Positions 49,183 to 57,729 of a DNA stretch of 64,000 nucleotides are shown in pieces. The stretch lies in assembly GCF_018760365.1 (NCBI RefSeq), contig NZ_JAHIAB010000007.1, forward strand, positions 186,001-250,000, written 5' to 3'. Both the position numbers and the translations under genes were made by a program. Each line of letters opens with the position of its first letter. Positions within the stretch are counted from its first letter, which is position 1. The stretch comes from Pseudooceanicola endophyticus (GTDB lineage Bacteria; Pseudomonadota; Alphaproteobacteria; Rhodobacterales; Rhodobacteraceae). The notes below the pieces were generated by a model, which was not told the DNA's origin, did no database searches, and saw only the letters and a program-made list of their open reading frames with translations.

Positions 49183-51176
49183 GCGACGGTTCCCTTGCTT
49201 TCGATCTCCGCGATTTCCGACACCGGAATGTAGTAGTCGCGGTTGTAGTTGAAGGTATGGGCGATGACGGTGCCGATCATGAGCACGAAGCTAATGATCG
49301 CCAGCCACCAGATGTACCAGACCATGGCGAAGCCGAAGACCAGGGCCATGGCGCCAAGGACCACGCCGGTGGCGGTGTTCTTGGGCATGTGGATCGGGCT
49401 GTAGTTGCCGGACCACTTGAAGCCTTCCTGCTTCATGCGCCAGAACTCGTCCTTGCCGCGCACATGCACGTCCTCGGGGAAGTTGTAGTACGCCGGCGGG
49501 GACTGGGTTGCCCACTCCAGGGTACGTGCATTCCACGGGTCAGAGCCGCAGGCCAGCTTCTTCCGGTTGATGGTCGAGTAGAAGAAGTTGAAGAAGGCGA
49601 GCAGGATGCCGGTGAAGATGCACAGCGCACCGATCAGGGCGATGACGAAGTAGATCTGCCAGGCCTGGTCCATGTAGGACTGCATCCGGCGGGTCACACC
49701 CATCAGGCCAAGCGCGTAGAGCGGCATGAAGGCCAGGTAGAAACCGACGAACCAGAACCAGAACGATGCCTTGCCGATACGGTCATCCAGCTTGAAGCCG
49801 AAGGCCTTCGGCCACCAGTAGGTGACGGCCGCGTAGACGCCGAACACCACGCCGCCGATGATCACGTTGTGGAAGTGCGCAATCAGGAACAGCGAGTTGT
49901 GCAGCTGGAAGTCGACCGGCGGAATGGCCAGCAGGACGCCCGTCATGCCACCGATCACGAAGGTGACGATGAAGCCGGTGGTCCAGAGCATCGGCACTTC
50001 GAAGCGCACGTTGCCCTTGTACATGGTGAACAGCCAGTTGAAGATCTTCACGCCCGTCGGGACGGCGATGATCATCGTCGTGATGCCGAAGAACGTGTTC
50101 ACCGCCGCGCCGGAGCCCATGGTGAAGAAGTGGTGCAGCCAGACGATGAAGGACAGGACCATGATGGCCATGGTCGCCCAGACCATCGTCTTGTAGCCGA
50201 ACAGCGGCTTGCCCGAGAAGGTCGCGACGACCTCGGAGAAGACACCGAAGATCGGCAGGATGAGGATGTAGACCTCGGGGTGGCCCCAGATCCAGATCAG
50301 GTTGACGTACATCATCGCGTTGCCACCAAGGTCGTTGGTGAAGAAGTGCGTGCCGACGTAACGGTCAAGCAGCAGCAGCGCGAGGGAGACGGTCAGGACC
50401 GGGAAGGCGGCGACGATCAGCACGTTGGTGCAGAGCGCGGTCCAGGTGAAGACCGGCATGTCGAACAGCTTCATGCCCGGGGCGCGCATCTTGAAGATGG
50501 TCACCAGCAGGTTCACCCCCGACAGCGTCGTCCCGATACCGGCGATCTGAAGCGCCCAGAGGTAGTAGTCCATCCCGGGTCCGGTGGAATAGGCCGCGCC
50601 CGACAAGGGTGGGAAGGCCAGCCAGCCGACGCGGGCGAATTCACCGATGAACAGCGAGATGTTGACCAGCAGCGCGCCTGCCACCGTCATCCAGAACGCG
50701 AAGTTGTTCAGGAACGGGAAGGCCACGTCGCGGGCACCGATCTGCGTCGGCATGACGAAGTTCATGATGCCGGTGATGAAGGCCATGGCGACGAAGAAGA
50801 TCATGATCACGCCGTGGGCGGTGAAGACCTGGTCGAAGTGGTGCGGCGGCAGGTAGCCCTCCGATCCACCGGCGGCCAGGGCCTGCTGGAGGCGCATCAT
50901 GATCGCGTCGGCGAAGCCGCGCACGAACATGATGAAGCCAAGCACCATGTACATGATGCCGATCTTCTTGTGGTCGATGGAGACGACCCAGTTCTTCCAC
51001 AGCGGCGCCCAGAGACGGAAGTAGGTCATCAGGGCCAGCACGATCAGACCCCCGATGGCGACACCCGCGAAGGTGCCGACCAGGATCGGCTCGTGGTAGG
51101 GGATCCAGTCAAGCGTCAGTCGGCCGAAAAGCGGCGACCACGTTTCCTGGGGGGAATGTGTGACTTCAGTTGACAT
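49179..51176 (-). CDS. cyoB: Quinol oxidase subunit I (CyoB), haem-copper catalytic subunit
   Basis: A 665-residue subunit started at the ATG at 51174-51176, eleven bases inside the end of cyoA. It has about fifteen helices. Catalytic features are [14 protein letters not shown] (low-spin haem His), [15 protein letters not shown] (copper His and cross-linked Tyr, D/K-channel region), WLHHFFTMG (two further copper His) and the [16 protein letters not shown] pair near the C-terminal third (haem ligands). It reduces oxygen to water using ubiquinol and pumps protons. The haem type (o or a) cannot be read from the protein; the SURF1 gene downstream argues for haem a. Confidence 0.96.
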   Translation of the reverse strand: MSTEVTHSPQETWSPLFGRLTLDWIPYHEPILVGTFAGVAIGGLIVLALMTYFRLWAPLWKNWVVSIDHKKIGIMYMVLGFIMFVRGFADAIMMRLQQALAAGGSEGYLPPHHFDQVFTAHGVIMIFFVAMAFITGIMNFVMPTQIGARDVAFPFLNNFAFWMTVAGALLVNISLFIGEFARVGWLAFPPLSGAAYSTGPGMDYYLWALQIAGIGTTLSGVNLLVTIFKMRAPGMKLFDMPVFTWTALCTNVLIVAAFPVLTVSLALLLLDRYVGTHFFTNDLGGNAMMYVNLIWIWGHPEVYILILPIFGVFSEVVATFSGKPLFGYKTMVWATMAIMVLSFIVWLHHFFTMGSGAAVNTFFGITTMIIAVPTGVKIFNWLFTMYKGNVRFEVPMLWTTGFIVTFVIGGMTGVLLAIPPVDFQLHNSLFLIAHFHNVIIGGVVFGVYAAVTYWWPKAFGFKLDDRIGKASFWFWFVGFYLAFMPLYALGLMGVTRRMQSYMDQAWQIYFVIALIGALCIFTGILLAFFNFFYSTINRKKLACGSDPWNARTLEWATQSPPAYYNFPEDVHVRGKDEFWRMKQEGFKWSGNYSPIHMPKNTATGVVLGAMALVFGFAMVWYIWWLAIISFVLMIGTVIAHTFNYNRDYYIPVSEIAEIESKGTVA

Positions 51177-52239
51177 GCGTGCCTCGCTGAACTTCCAGGG
51201 AGGACAGCTCTTCCTGGTCGTGGGATTCGGTGGGCTCGGCACCCTCGTTGATCGGGTTACCGAAGCTGTCGATGGCGCGCTCGTCGTCGTACTCGTAGGC
51301 GGGCTTGTTCTTGATGCCAGCCAGGCCGCCACCGCCCTGCTTGTCCTGCATCATCATGGTGCTCATGCAGACCTTGCCGGGTTCAACACACAGGCCGACC
51401 ACGCGGTCGAACAGGTTGTCCTCGACGGAGGAGTAGTAGTGCACGGGCTCCGCGATGGTGGGCTTTTCAAGCTGCAGGTAGGAGGTGCGGGTCAGCGGTG
51501 CATTGCTGGCCGCGGCCTTCTGGATCCAGCCCTTGAAGTCGCCTTCGCTCATCGAGATCGTCTGGAACGTCATCTTGGAGAAGCCCGGGCCCGAATAGTG
51601 GCCGGAACGGCTCTCGAAGGTGCCTTCCTTGTCGGCGATCATGTGCAGCTTGGTTTCCATGGCAGGCATGGAATAGACCATCCCGGCCAGGGCCGGCACG
51701 GCGAAGGTGTTCATGACCGTGGAAGAGGAAAGGCGCAGGTTGATCGGGTGATCGACCGGGATCGCCAGCTCGTTCACCGAGGCCACGCCATACTGCGGGT
51801 AGATGAAGAGCCATTTCCAGTCGAGCGACACCGCTTCGACCTCGATCGGGGTGTCCTTGTTCTCCAGCCCCGCATAGTCGAGCGGGCGGTACGGATCCAG
51901 CCGGTAGGTATAGATCGCGGTGAAGATGCCAAGGGCGATCACGATCAGGATCGGAACGCCCCAGACGACGACTTCGATCTTGTTCGAGTGGGTGAACTCG
52001 GGATCGTAGTCGGTCTTGTCCTGACGGGAGGAGCGGTATTTCCAGGGGAAGTAGACGGCCATCACCACGACAGGGATGACGACGATCAACATGATTACAG
52101 TCGAGATGACCAGCAGATTGCGCTCTTGCGCGGCTACCCAGCCGCTGGGGAAGAGCACCTCATACCGGCATCCCGACAGCGCGACCGTCATGGCCAGCGC
52201 GAAGAGGATTTTCCAGGGTCTCAGCAATGTTCGTCTCAT
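51166..52239 (-). CDS. cyoA: Quinol oxidase subunit II (CyoA), lipoprotein
   Basis: A 357-residue subunit. The signal has a lipobox, LSGC with Cys24, then two helices (about 42-64 and 88-110) and a cupredoxin-fold periplasmic domain ([31 protein letters not shown]). The copper-A ligands of cytochrome oxidase are absent ([12 protein letters not shown] is elsewhere), so it is a quinol oxidase subunit. The C-terminus is acidic. It is the first gene of cyoABCD-surf1; the promoter at 52296-52324 is 57 bases upstream of its start. Confidence 0.95.
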   Translation of the reverse strand: MRRTLLRPWKILFALAMTVALSGCRYEVLFPSGWVAAQERNLLVISTVIMLIVVIPVVVMAVYFPWKYRSSRQDKTDYDPEFTHSNKIEVVVWGVPILIVIALGIFTAIYTYRLDPYRPLDYAGLENKDTPIEVEAVSLDWKWLFIYPQYGVASVNELAIPVDHPINLRLSSSTVMNTFAVPALAGMVYSMPAMETKLHMIADKEGTFESRSGHYSGPGFSKMTFQTISMSEGDFKGWIQKAAASNAPLTRTSYLQLEKPTIAEPVHYYSSVEDNLFDRVVGLCVEPGKVCMSTMMMQDKQGGGGLAGIKNKPAYEYDDERAIDSFGNPINEGAEPTESHDQEELSSLEVQRGTHVN

Positions 52240-52295
52240 GAGGCTACACGGCCGCGAGGAACATGCCCTACGACCGGCGGTAAGGTTGCGGCGCG

Positions 52296-52324
52296 TCTAT
52301 AGAACGATGGGCGCGTCGTGGGAA
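52296..52324 (-). promoter_or_regulatory. Candidate cyo promoter
   Basis: On the minus strand TTCCCA (complement of 52319-52324) and TATAGA (complement of 52296-52301) are separated by exactly 17 bases, each matching four of six consensus positions. Transcription would begin near 52289, about 50 bases before cyoA. Confidence 0.4.
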
Positions 52325-52361
52325 CACCCGTGCGATACGGGGGCGACGCCCCTAGCAGTAG

Positions 52362-52376
52362 GCGGCAATGTGCCGC
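52362..52376. promoter_or_regulatory. GCGGCA-ATG-TGCCGC palindrome upstream of the cyo promoter
   Basis: A perfect 6-3-6 inverted repeat centred about 80 bases before the predicted transcript start. Its GCGGC...GCCGC half-sites resemble the GCGNC-type sites described for the redox regulator PrrA/RegA, which controls terminal oxidases in Rhodobacter. The match is by eye. Confidence 0.35.
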
Positions 52377-52777
52377 ACCGGAAGGGCCTTTACCGTTCTC
52401 GGCCTCAGGTTGAAGGCCACTCGCGTCACCTGTTAACTCTTGGATTTCGCTGCGCCGCGGCGCCTCTACCACCTTGTGAAACAGAGGTTCCGGCCTGATT
52501 TTTCAAAGGCTAGGCGCGGCTTCGCTGCGCCCCCGATCCCGGTCGGGTGGTCACGCTCCGGACACGATATGGAGATCGAAATTAACCTTTGAAGAGGGTC
52601 AGGTATGCAACGTAAGCATGGCGGACTCTCACTCAGGTCATGGCTTTTTCGGCCCAGATCAACATAAAGTTGTAACAGTTAATGCCAAACTGTCGCGAAT
52701 ATGCGTCTATTGGACAAAATGACCGTCGGCCCACCCTCTCGCAGAGGCCAGGCCGACTCATGCCAAACGTTAACACG

Positions 52778-52795
52778 GCTGCCGCCGAGGGCAGC
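52778..52795 (-). terminator. Hairpin downstream of the second nucleoside hydrolase gene
   Basis: Arms GCTGCC (52778-52783) and GGCAGC (52790-52795) with a six-base loop, starting 13 bases past the gene's stop. No T run follows on the minus strand, so termination is uncertain. Confidence 0.4.
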
Positions 52796-52808
52796 AGAAA
52801 ACGTGAAC

Positions 52809-53732
52809 TCAGGCCGGGGCGCCGGCGGCCTCGAAGGGCGCGAAGAAGCGTTCGGCCATGACCGTGGGATCGCAGTCCATGCAGACCAGCGCCGGGGTGC
52901 GGCCACTGTCGGGCGCGCGCACCATGCGACCGATCTCGGGGCCTTCCAGCACGCAGGCCAGCGGCGTCTCCTCCAGGGTGAAGAGCTCGGGCTCCAGGCA
53001 GGCGATCACGGCCATCGGATCGTGCAGGCCGCAGCCGACTTCGCCCTTGGAATGGTAGAACTCCAGGTAGAAGTGGCTCATGGCCTTCAGGAAGCTGCCA
53101 TGCTCGGGATGGGCCGCGGCCAGGCGGTCGAAATCCGGGGCCTTCAGCAGCACCTGCATGGTGACATCAAGGCCCACCATCACCACCTTCGCCCCCGAGG
53201 CCAGCACCACGTCGAGCGCATGGGGATCGTGCCATGTGTTCGCTTCGGCCACGGCCGAGACATTGCCCGGCGCGTCCAGCGTCCCGCCCATCACCACGAT
53301 GCGGTCCACATTGGTCGCGAACTCCGGATCCAGGCGGATCGCCTCGGCGACATTGGTGATCGGGCCGATCGGGCAGAGCACCAGCTCTCCCTTGTGCGCG
53401 CGGGCCATGCGGACCAGGAACTCGGGCGCGGTTTCCGAAAGGGCGGCGCGCGCGGGCGTTTCGGCCGGCAGGTGGCCAAAGCCCTCGGGACCGTGGACGA
53501 TATGCGCGGGCTCGAAGGGCGGCAGCTCCAGCGGCTTGCCCGCGCCCTCGGCCACGGGAATGTCGAGGCCGGCGCGTTCCACCAGGCGCAGCGCATTGCG
53601 CGTCGCCTGCTCGATGGTGACGTTGCCGAAGACGGTGGTGAGGCCCAGCAGCTCGATCCCGGGGTGCAGGGCGGCGAAGAGGATCGCCATGGCGTCGTCG
53701 ACGCCCGGATCCGTGTCGATGATCATTTTCAT
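52809..53732 (-). CDS. Nucleoside hydrolase, IunH family (second copy)
   Basis: A 307-residue enzyme starting at the ATG at 53730-53732 (MKMIIDTDPGVDDAMAILFA); a TTG two codons earlier is possible. The Ca-binding loop is Asp6, Asp8, Asp12 and Asp13. Other family segments are LVLCPIGPITNVAEAIRLDP, IVVMGGTLDAPGNVSAVAEANTWHDPHA and GCGLHDPMAVIACLEP. Clearly diverged from the copy at 42698. It is 75 bases downstream of the GH1 gene on the same strand, so it may be the last gene of the aglR-bgl transcript, linking ribose or glucoside-nucleoside use to sugar supply; that link is only positional. Confidence 0.92.
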   Translation of the reverse strand: MKMIIDTDPGVDDAMAILFAALHPGIELLGLTTVFGNVTIEQATRNALRLVERAGLDIPVAEGAGKPLELPPFEPAHIVHGPEGFGHLPAETPARAALSETAPEFLVRMARAHKGELVLCPIGPITNVAEAIRLDPEFATNVDRIVVMGGTLDAPGNVSAVAEANTWHDPHALDVVLASGAKVVMVGLDVTMQVLLKAPDFDRLAAAHPEHGSFLKAMSHFYLEFYHSKGEVGCGLHDPMAVIACLEPELFTLEETPLACVLEGPEIGRMVRAPDSGRTPALVCMDCDPTVMAERFFAPFEAAGAPA

Positions 53733-53807
53733 GGGCAAAGGATTTGCTGCGCGACGCGAGCCGCGTCAATCCTCCACACGCGCAGCGGCCCCTGCCCCGC
53801 CGCTTTT

Positions 53808-55136
53808 TTATGCGCCCCCGAGGGCCCGGGCCAGCGCGTGCCACGAGGCCTTCGGGGTGCGGACCATGGTGTCGAAATCCACATGCACCAGGCCGAAGCG
53901 TTTTTCGTAGCCCAGCGACCATTCGTAATTGTCCATCAGCGACCAGACGTAATAGCCCTGCACCGGCGCGCCCGCGGCAATGGCCGCACGCACCGCCTGA
54001 AGATGGTCCCGCAGGTAATCGATGCGCGCCGCATCCGGCACCGTGCCGTCGGCCTGCACCGCATCGGCATGGGCCATGCCGTTCTCGGTCACGATCAGCG
54101 GCAGGTCCCCGGTATAGTCGCGCGCGGTGCGCAGCAGGAAATCGGTCAGCCCCTGCGGATAGATCTCCCAGCCGGTCTGGGTCTTGGGCAGCGGCCCCCC
54201 GACCTCCTGCAGATGCGGCCAGGAACCGGGCGCCGGGGCGATCAGCTTGCGGGTGTAGTAGTTCACCCCCACCCAGTCGAGCGGCCGGGAAATGGTGTCG
54301 AAATCGTCCTGCCAGCCCTCCGGCATATGCGGCGCGAAGCCCTCCATCACCGCGTCCGGGTAGGCGCGGTGGAAGACCCCGCCCAGGAAGAAGCGGTTGT
54401 AGATCGCGTCATAGCGTTCGGCGGCCAGCACGGCATCGGGGGTGTCGTCGGCGGGGGTGGACCATTCCATGTTGAAGACCCCGCCCAGGTTGCCCATCCC
54501 GAGGCCCCGCATCACCTCGATGGCGCGGCCATGGGCCAGCAGGACATAGTGCATGGCCCGCGCCGTGGCGCGGATATCGCGCAGGCCCGGCGCATGGGCG
54601 CCCCAGAAATGGCTCAGCCAGCCGACGCACCAGGGTTCGTTGATCGGGACGACGGAATGCATCCGGTCGCCGATCCGGCCCATGATCACCTCGGTGAAAT
54701 CGGCGAACCAGCCGGCGATGTCGCGGTTGCGCCAGCCACCCAGGTCCGCCAGCGCCGAGGGCAGCTCCCAGTGGTAGAGCGTCGCGGCGGGCTTCAGGCC
54801 GCGTTCCAGCAGCGCATCGGTCAGCCGGTCGTAGAAATCCAGCCCCTCCTGGTTCACCGCCCCGCGCCCCTCGGGCAGCACCCGCGCCCAGCTGGTGGAA
54901 AAGCGGTAGGCGTCAAAGCCCGCGTCGCGCACCAGGTCCAGGTCCCCGGCGTAGCGCAGGTAATGTTCGCAGGCGCGGGCGCCGTCCTCGCCGCGCACCA
55001 CGTTGCCGGGGGTGGCGGCGAAACTGTCCCAGTGGGTGGGACCGGCGCCGCCGAAGCCGTGCCCCTCGATCTGGTAGGAGGAGGTGGCGGTGCCGAACTG
55101 GAAACCGTCGGGAAAGTCCTTGCGGGTGGGAAGCAT
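53808..55136 (-). CDS. GH1 family beta-glucosidase
   Basis: A 442-residue glycoside hydrolase family 1 enzyme of normal length. It opens with FPDGFQFGTATSSYQIEG, which includes the substrate-binding Gln22. The acid/base is Glu167 in PINEPWC and the nucleophile is Glu351 in IVTENGM, with the aglycone-side YYVWSLMDNYEWSLGYEKRFGLVHVDF. There is no signal peptide, so it acts on imported glucosides in the cytoplasm. It starts one base after the aglR stop and thus belongs to the regulator's own transcript, opposite the alpha-glucoside genes. Confidence 0.95.
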   Translation of the reverse strand: MLPTRKDFPDGFQFGTATSSYQIEGHGFGGAGPTHWDSFAATPGNVVRGEDGARACEHYLRYAGDLDLVRDAGFDAYRFSTSWARVLPEGRGAVNQEGLDFYDRLTDALLERGLKPAATLYHWELPSALADLGGWRNRDIAGWFADFTEVIMGRIGDRMHSVVPINEPWCVGWLSHFWGAHAPGLRDIRATARAMHYVLLAHGRAIEVMRGLGMGNLGGVFNMEWSTPADDTPDAVLAAERYDAIYNRFFLGGVFHRAYPDAVMEGFAPHMPEGWQDDFDTISRPLDWVGVNYYTRKLIAPAPGSWPHLQEVGGPLPKTQTGWEIYPQGLTDFLLRTARDYTGDLPLIVTENGMAHADAVQADGTVPDAARIDYLRDHLQAVRAAIAAGAPVQGYYVWSLMDNYEWSLGYEKRFGLVHVDFDTMVRTPKASWHALARALGGA

Positions 55137-55137
55137 G

Positions 55138-56169
55138 TCAGCCTTTCACGGGAACGGGGCCGGTAGAGCGCCCGACCACCAGCTCGGCCTCGAGCATGTG
55201 GGTGACCGGGGCGGCGGCGGGATTGGCGATCAGCGCGACCAGCTTTTCCGCCAGGATGATCCCGGCGCGCCGCACCGAGGACCGCGTGGCGGTGAAGATC
55301 GGCACGTCCTCGCCGTTCTTCAGGTAGGACAGGTCGTCGTCATGGGTGATGACCGAGACGTCGCGCCCCATCCGCAGCCCGGCCTCCTGGATGGCGCGGC
55401 GCACGCCGATGGCCGCCAGCATGGAAGAGGCCAGGATCGCCGTCGGCGGCGCGGCCAGCGCCAGCATGTCGCGGGTGCGGGCAAAGCCGAAGCTTTCGGT
55501 CATCTCGTCGCTGGCCATCAGCGCCGGATCGGGGGCGATACCGGCCCCGGCCAGCGCCTCGGTGTAGCCGGCGCGGCGGCGGCGGGCGAAATCCATCGTC
55601 TCGTGGCCGTTCAGCAGGCCGATCCGGCGGTGCCCCAGATCCAGCAGGAAGCGCGTGGCCCTCTGGAACGAGCGGCGGTTGTTGACGTCGACCCAGTTGT
55701 AGGGCCCCGCCTCTCCGGTCGAGCGGCCATGCACGATGAAGGGCAGCCCGATCTCGCGCAGCAGGGGAATGCGGGGATCCTCGACCAGCGGCCCCTGCAG
55801 GATCACCCCGTCGACGGCGCCGCGGGCGTGCAACTCCCGGTAGACCTTGCCCTCGTCCTCGTCCAGCACCCGGCTGATCATCATGTCGTAGCCATGCCCG
55901 GCCAGCGCCTGGGTCGCCCCGGAGACGAAATCGCCGAACACCGGGTTGACCATCTCGTGCTGGATCGAGGTCGGGATGATCTGCCCGATCACCATGGAGC
56001 GCCCGGTGGCCAGCCCCTTGGCCCGGCTGTTGGGACGGTAGTTGTACTGTCGCGCGGCCTCTTCCACCCGCAGGCGGGTGGCCGTGCTGACCTCCGGATA
56101 GCCGTTCAGCGCCCGGCTGACCGTGGTTTGCGACAGGCCCAGCTTTTCCGACAGGGTCTTCAGGTTCAT
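55138..56169 (-). CDS. aglR: LacI family repressor of the alpha-glucoside locus (AglR)
   Basis: A 343-residue LacI-type protein. The helix-turn-helix covers residues 2-25 (NLKTLSEKLGLSQTTVSRALNGYPEVS) and the hinge helix follows (YNYRPNSRAKGLATGRS). The remainder is the periplasmic-binding-protein-like sugar-sensing core. Divergent from aglE with a 237-base gap that carries the palindrome AAAGCGCTTT twice: one copy overlaps the aglR leader just seven bases before its start codon, the other follows the aglE promoter. It should therefore repress both itself (and the GH1 gene) and aglEFGAK until an alpha-glucoside is present. Confidence 0.93.
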   Translation of the reverse strand: MNLKTLSEKLGLSQTTVSRALNGYPEVSTATRLRVEEAARQYNYRPNSRAKGLATGRSMVIGQIIPTSIQHEMVNPVFGDFVSGATQALAGHGYDMMISRVLDEDEGKVYRELHARGAVDGVILQGPLVEDPRIPLLREIGLPFIVHGRSTGEAGPYNWVDVNNRRSFQRATRFLLDLGHRRIGLLNGHETMDFARRRRAGYTEALAGAGIAPDPALMASDEMTESFGFARTRDMLALAAPPTAILASSMLAAIGVRRAIQEAGLRMGRDVSVITHDDDLSYLKNGEDVPIFTATRSSVRRAGIILAEKLVALIANPAAAPVTHMLEAELVVGRSTGPVPVKG

Positions 56170-56175
56170 GGTTCC

Positions 56176-56185
56176 AAAGCGCTTT
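56176..56185. promoter_or_regulatory. LacI-type operator in the aglR leader
   Basis: Perfect palindrome AAAGCGCTTT, seven bases upstream of the aglR start codon, over its ribosome-site region. Same core as the operator at 56337-56350, centred 163 bases away. Confidence 0.75.
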
Positions 56186-56298
56186 CAAATTTTGTGACTC
56201 ACATCTTTTAGGCGAAATGAGGCGCAGGTCAATCCGTTTGAATTCTCACATTCAGACTGCGATATTCATGCGCATTTCAAGGAAAAATTCACGGGATG

Positions 56299-56328
56299 TT
56301 GACAGCGGGCCGAAGCATCGCATTTAAC
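56299..56328 (+). promoter_or_regulatory. aglE promoter
   Basis: A consensus -35 TTGACA (56299-56304) and a -10-like TTTAAC (56323-56328) with an 18-base spacer. The operator at 56337-56350 begins nine bases after the -10, over the expected transcript start. Confidence 0.6.
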
Positions 56329-56336
56329 ATTCCAAG

Positions 56337-56350
56337 TCAAAGCGCTTTGA
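56337..56350. promoter_or_regulatory. LacI-type operator of aglEFGAK
   Basis: A perfect 14-base palindrome TCAAAGCGCTTTGA directly after the aglE promoter, the standard place for a LacI-family block. The core AAAGCGCTTT recurs at 56176. Confidence 0.8.
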
Positions 56351-56406
56351 AACCCGAGTCGGAGGAGGGACCAGAGCGCCGGAGATTTCAATCGGGAGGA
56401 GTATTC

Positions 56407-57675
56407 ATGAGAAAGACATTTCTCACGGTGACAGCCGTTGCGGCGCTGGCATCCGGCATGGCGCACGCCGAGAACGTGACCGTCTTCGGCCCCTGGCTGG
56501 GCCCCGACCAGGAGGACGTGGAAGCGGTGCTGGACGGCTTTGCCAAGGCCACCGGCTTTACCTATTCCTACGTCGGCTCCGACAGTTTCGAGCAGCAGAT
56601 CCGCATCGATGCGGAGGCCGGATCGGCCCCCAACATCGCGATCTTCCCGCAGCCGGGGCTGGCCGCCGACATGGCGCGCGGCGGCTTCCTGACCGCCCTG
56701 CCCGACAACACCGCCGACTGGCTGAAGGAGAATTACGCCGCCGGCGACAGCTGGGCGAAGCTTGGCAGCTTCAAGGGACCGGACGGCACCAGCAAGGTCT
56801 ACGGCTTTCCCTACAAGGTCGATGTGAAATCGCTGGTCTGGTACGTCCCCGAGAATTTCGAGGACATGGGCTACGAAGTGCCCAAGACCATGGAAGAGCT
56901 GAAGGCGCTGACCGAACAGATGGTCGCCGACGGAGAGACCCCCTGGTGCATCGGCCTGGGCTCGGGCGGGGCGACCGGCTGGCCGGCGACCGACTGGGTC
57001 GAGGACATCATGCTGCGCAACAACCCGCCCGAGGTCTACGACGACTGGGTCAGCAACAAGATGCCGTTCAACGATCCCCGCGTCGTCAAGGCGATCGAGG
57101 ATTTCGGCTGGTTCGCCAAGGATGATGCCAAGGTCGCGGGCGGCGCCGCCGCCGTTGCCACCACCGATTTCCGCGACAGCCCCAAGGGCCTCTTCTCGAT
57201 CCCGGCGCAGTGCTACATGCAGCACCAGGCCAGCTTCATCCCCAGCTTCTTCCCCGAGGGCACCGAGATCGGCACCGATGTCGATTTCTTCTACTTCCCC
57301 TCCTATGCCGACAAGGACCTGGGCAACCCGGTGCTGGGCGCCGGCACGCTGTGGTCGATCACCAATGACAGCAAGGGCGCCGAGGCGCTGATCCAGTACC
57401 TCGAAACCCCCGAGGCGCACGAGATCTGGATGGCCCGTACCGGCTTCCTGACGCCGTTCAAGAAGGTCGACACCTCGGTCTTCGGGGATCCGACCATGAA
57501 GAAGATGAACGAGATCCTGCTGCAGGCCACCACCTTCCGCTTCGACGCCTCCGACATGATGCCGGGTGCGGTGGGCGCGGGCAGCTTCTGGACCGGCATG
57601 GTCGATTTCGTCGGCGGCAAGTCGGCGCAGGACGTGGCCGACGACATCCAGGCCTCCTGGGACGCGATCAAGTAA
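56407..57675 (+). CDS. aglE: Alpha-glucoside ABC transporter binding protein (AglE)
   Basis: A 422-residue periplasmic protein. The ATG at 56407 has GGGAGGAG six bases upstream and opens a signal peptide (MRKTFLTVTAVAALASGMAHAE). The mature protein shows VTVFGPWLGPDQEDVEAVLDGFAKATG, the VDVKSLVWYVPENFEDMGYEVPKTMEELKALTEQM hinge segment, WCIGLGSGGATGWPATDWVED and the C-terminal FWTGMVDFVGGKSAQDVADDIQASWDAIK, as in rhizobial AglE. It binds sucrose, maltose, trehalose or similar alpha-glucosides. It is followed by a strong intercistronic hairpin and then aglF. Confidence 0.93.
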   Translation: MRKTFLTVTAVAALASGMAHAENVTVFGPWLGPDQEDVEAVLDGFAKATGFTYSYVGSDSFEQQIRIDAEAGSAPNIAIFPQPGLAADMARGGFLTALPDNTADWLKENYAAGDSWAKLGSFKGPDGTSKVYGFPYKVDVKSLVWYVPENFEDMGYEVPKTMEELKALTEQMVADGETPWCIGLGSGGATGWPATDWVEDIMLRNNPPEVYDDWVSNKMPFNDPRVVKAIEDFGWFAKDDAKVAGGAAAVATTDFRDSPKGLFSIPAQCYMQHQASFIPSFFPEGTEIGTDVDFFYFPSYADKDLGNPVLGAGTLWSITNDSKGAEALIQYLETPEAHEIWMARTGFLTPFKKVDTSVFGDPTMKKMNEILLQATTFRFDASDMMPGAVGAGSFWTGMVDFVGGKSAQDVADDIQASWDAIK

Positions 57676-57685
57676 GCCGCCACCC

Positions 57686-57707
57686 CGGGGGCCCCGCGGG
57701 GCCCCCG
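57686..57707 (+). repeat. Perfect GC palindrome between aglE and aglF
   Basis: A perfect 22-base palindrome (centre between 57696 and 57697) made only of G and C starts ten bases after the aglE stop. The RNA would fold into a very stable stem with a tiny loop and no T run, typical of structures that protect binding-protein messages and limit downstream expression. Confidence 0.6.
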
Positions 57708-57729
57708 TCGCGACGCACATGAGGGCACC

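Larger units (their letters stand above)
52240..52808. other. 569-base region upstream of cyoA, regulatory, no convincing gene
   Basis: The region lies between the stop of a nucleoside hydrolase gene (52809) and cyoA (52239), both on the minus strand. It holds the candidate cyo promoter (52296-52324), the palindrome at 52362-52376, a GGCGC/GCGCC hairpin (52513-52531), an inverted repeat ACAGTT-N7-AACTGT (52675-52693) and a second promoter-like pair on the minus strand (TTGGCA then TATGTT 16 bases on, about 52660-52688). A 20-codon plus-strand frame from 52604 (with AGAGGGTCAGGT before it) is too short to call. A long cyo leader or a small RNA is possible. Confidence 0.5.

Noticed and set aside
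52604-52666. Twenty-codon plus-strand frame with a ribosome-site-like sequence
   Set aside because: Too short and without family features or promoter; could be chance. Mentioned in the intergenic entry only.
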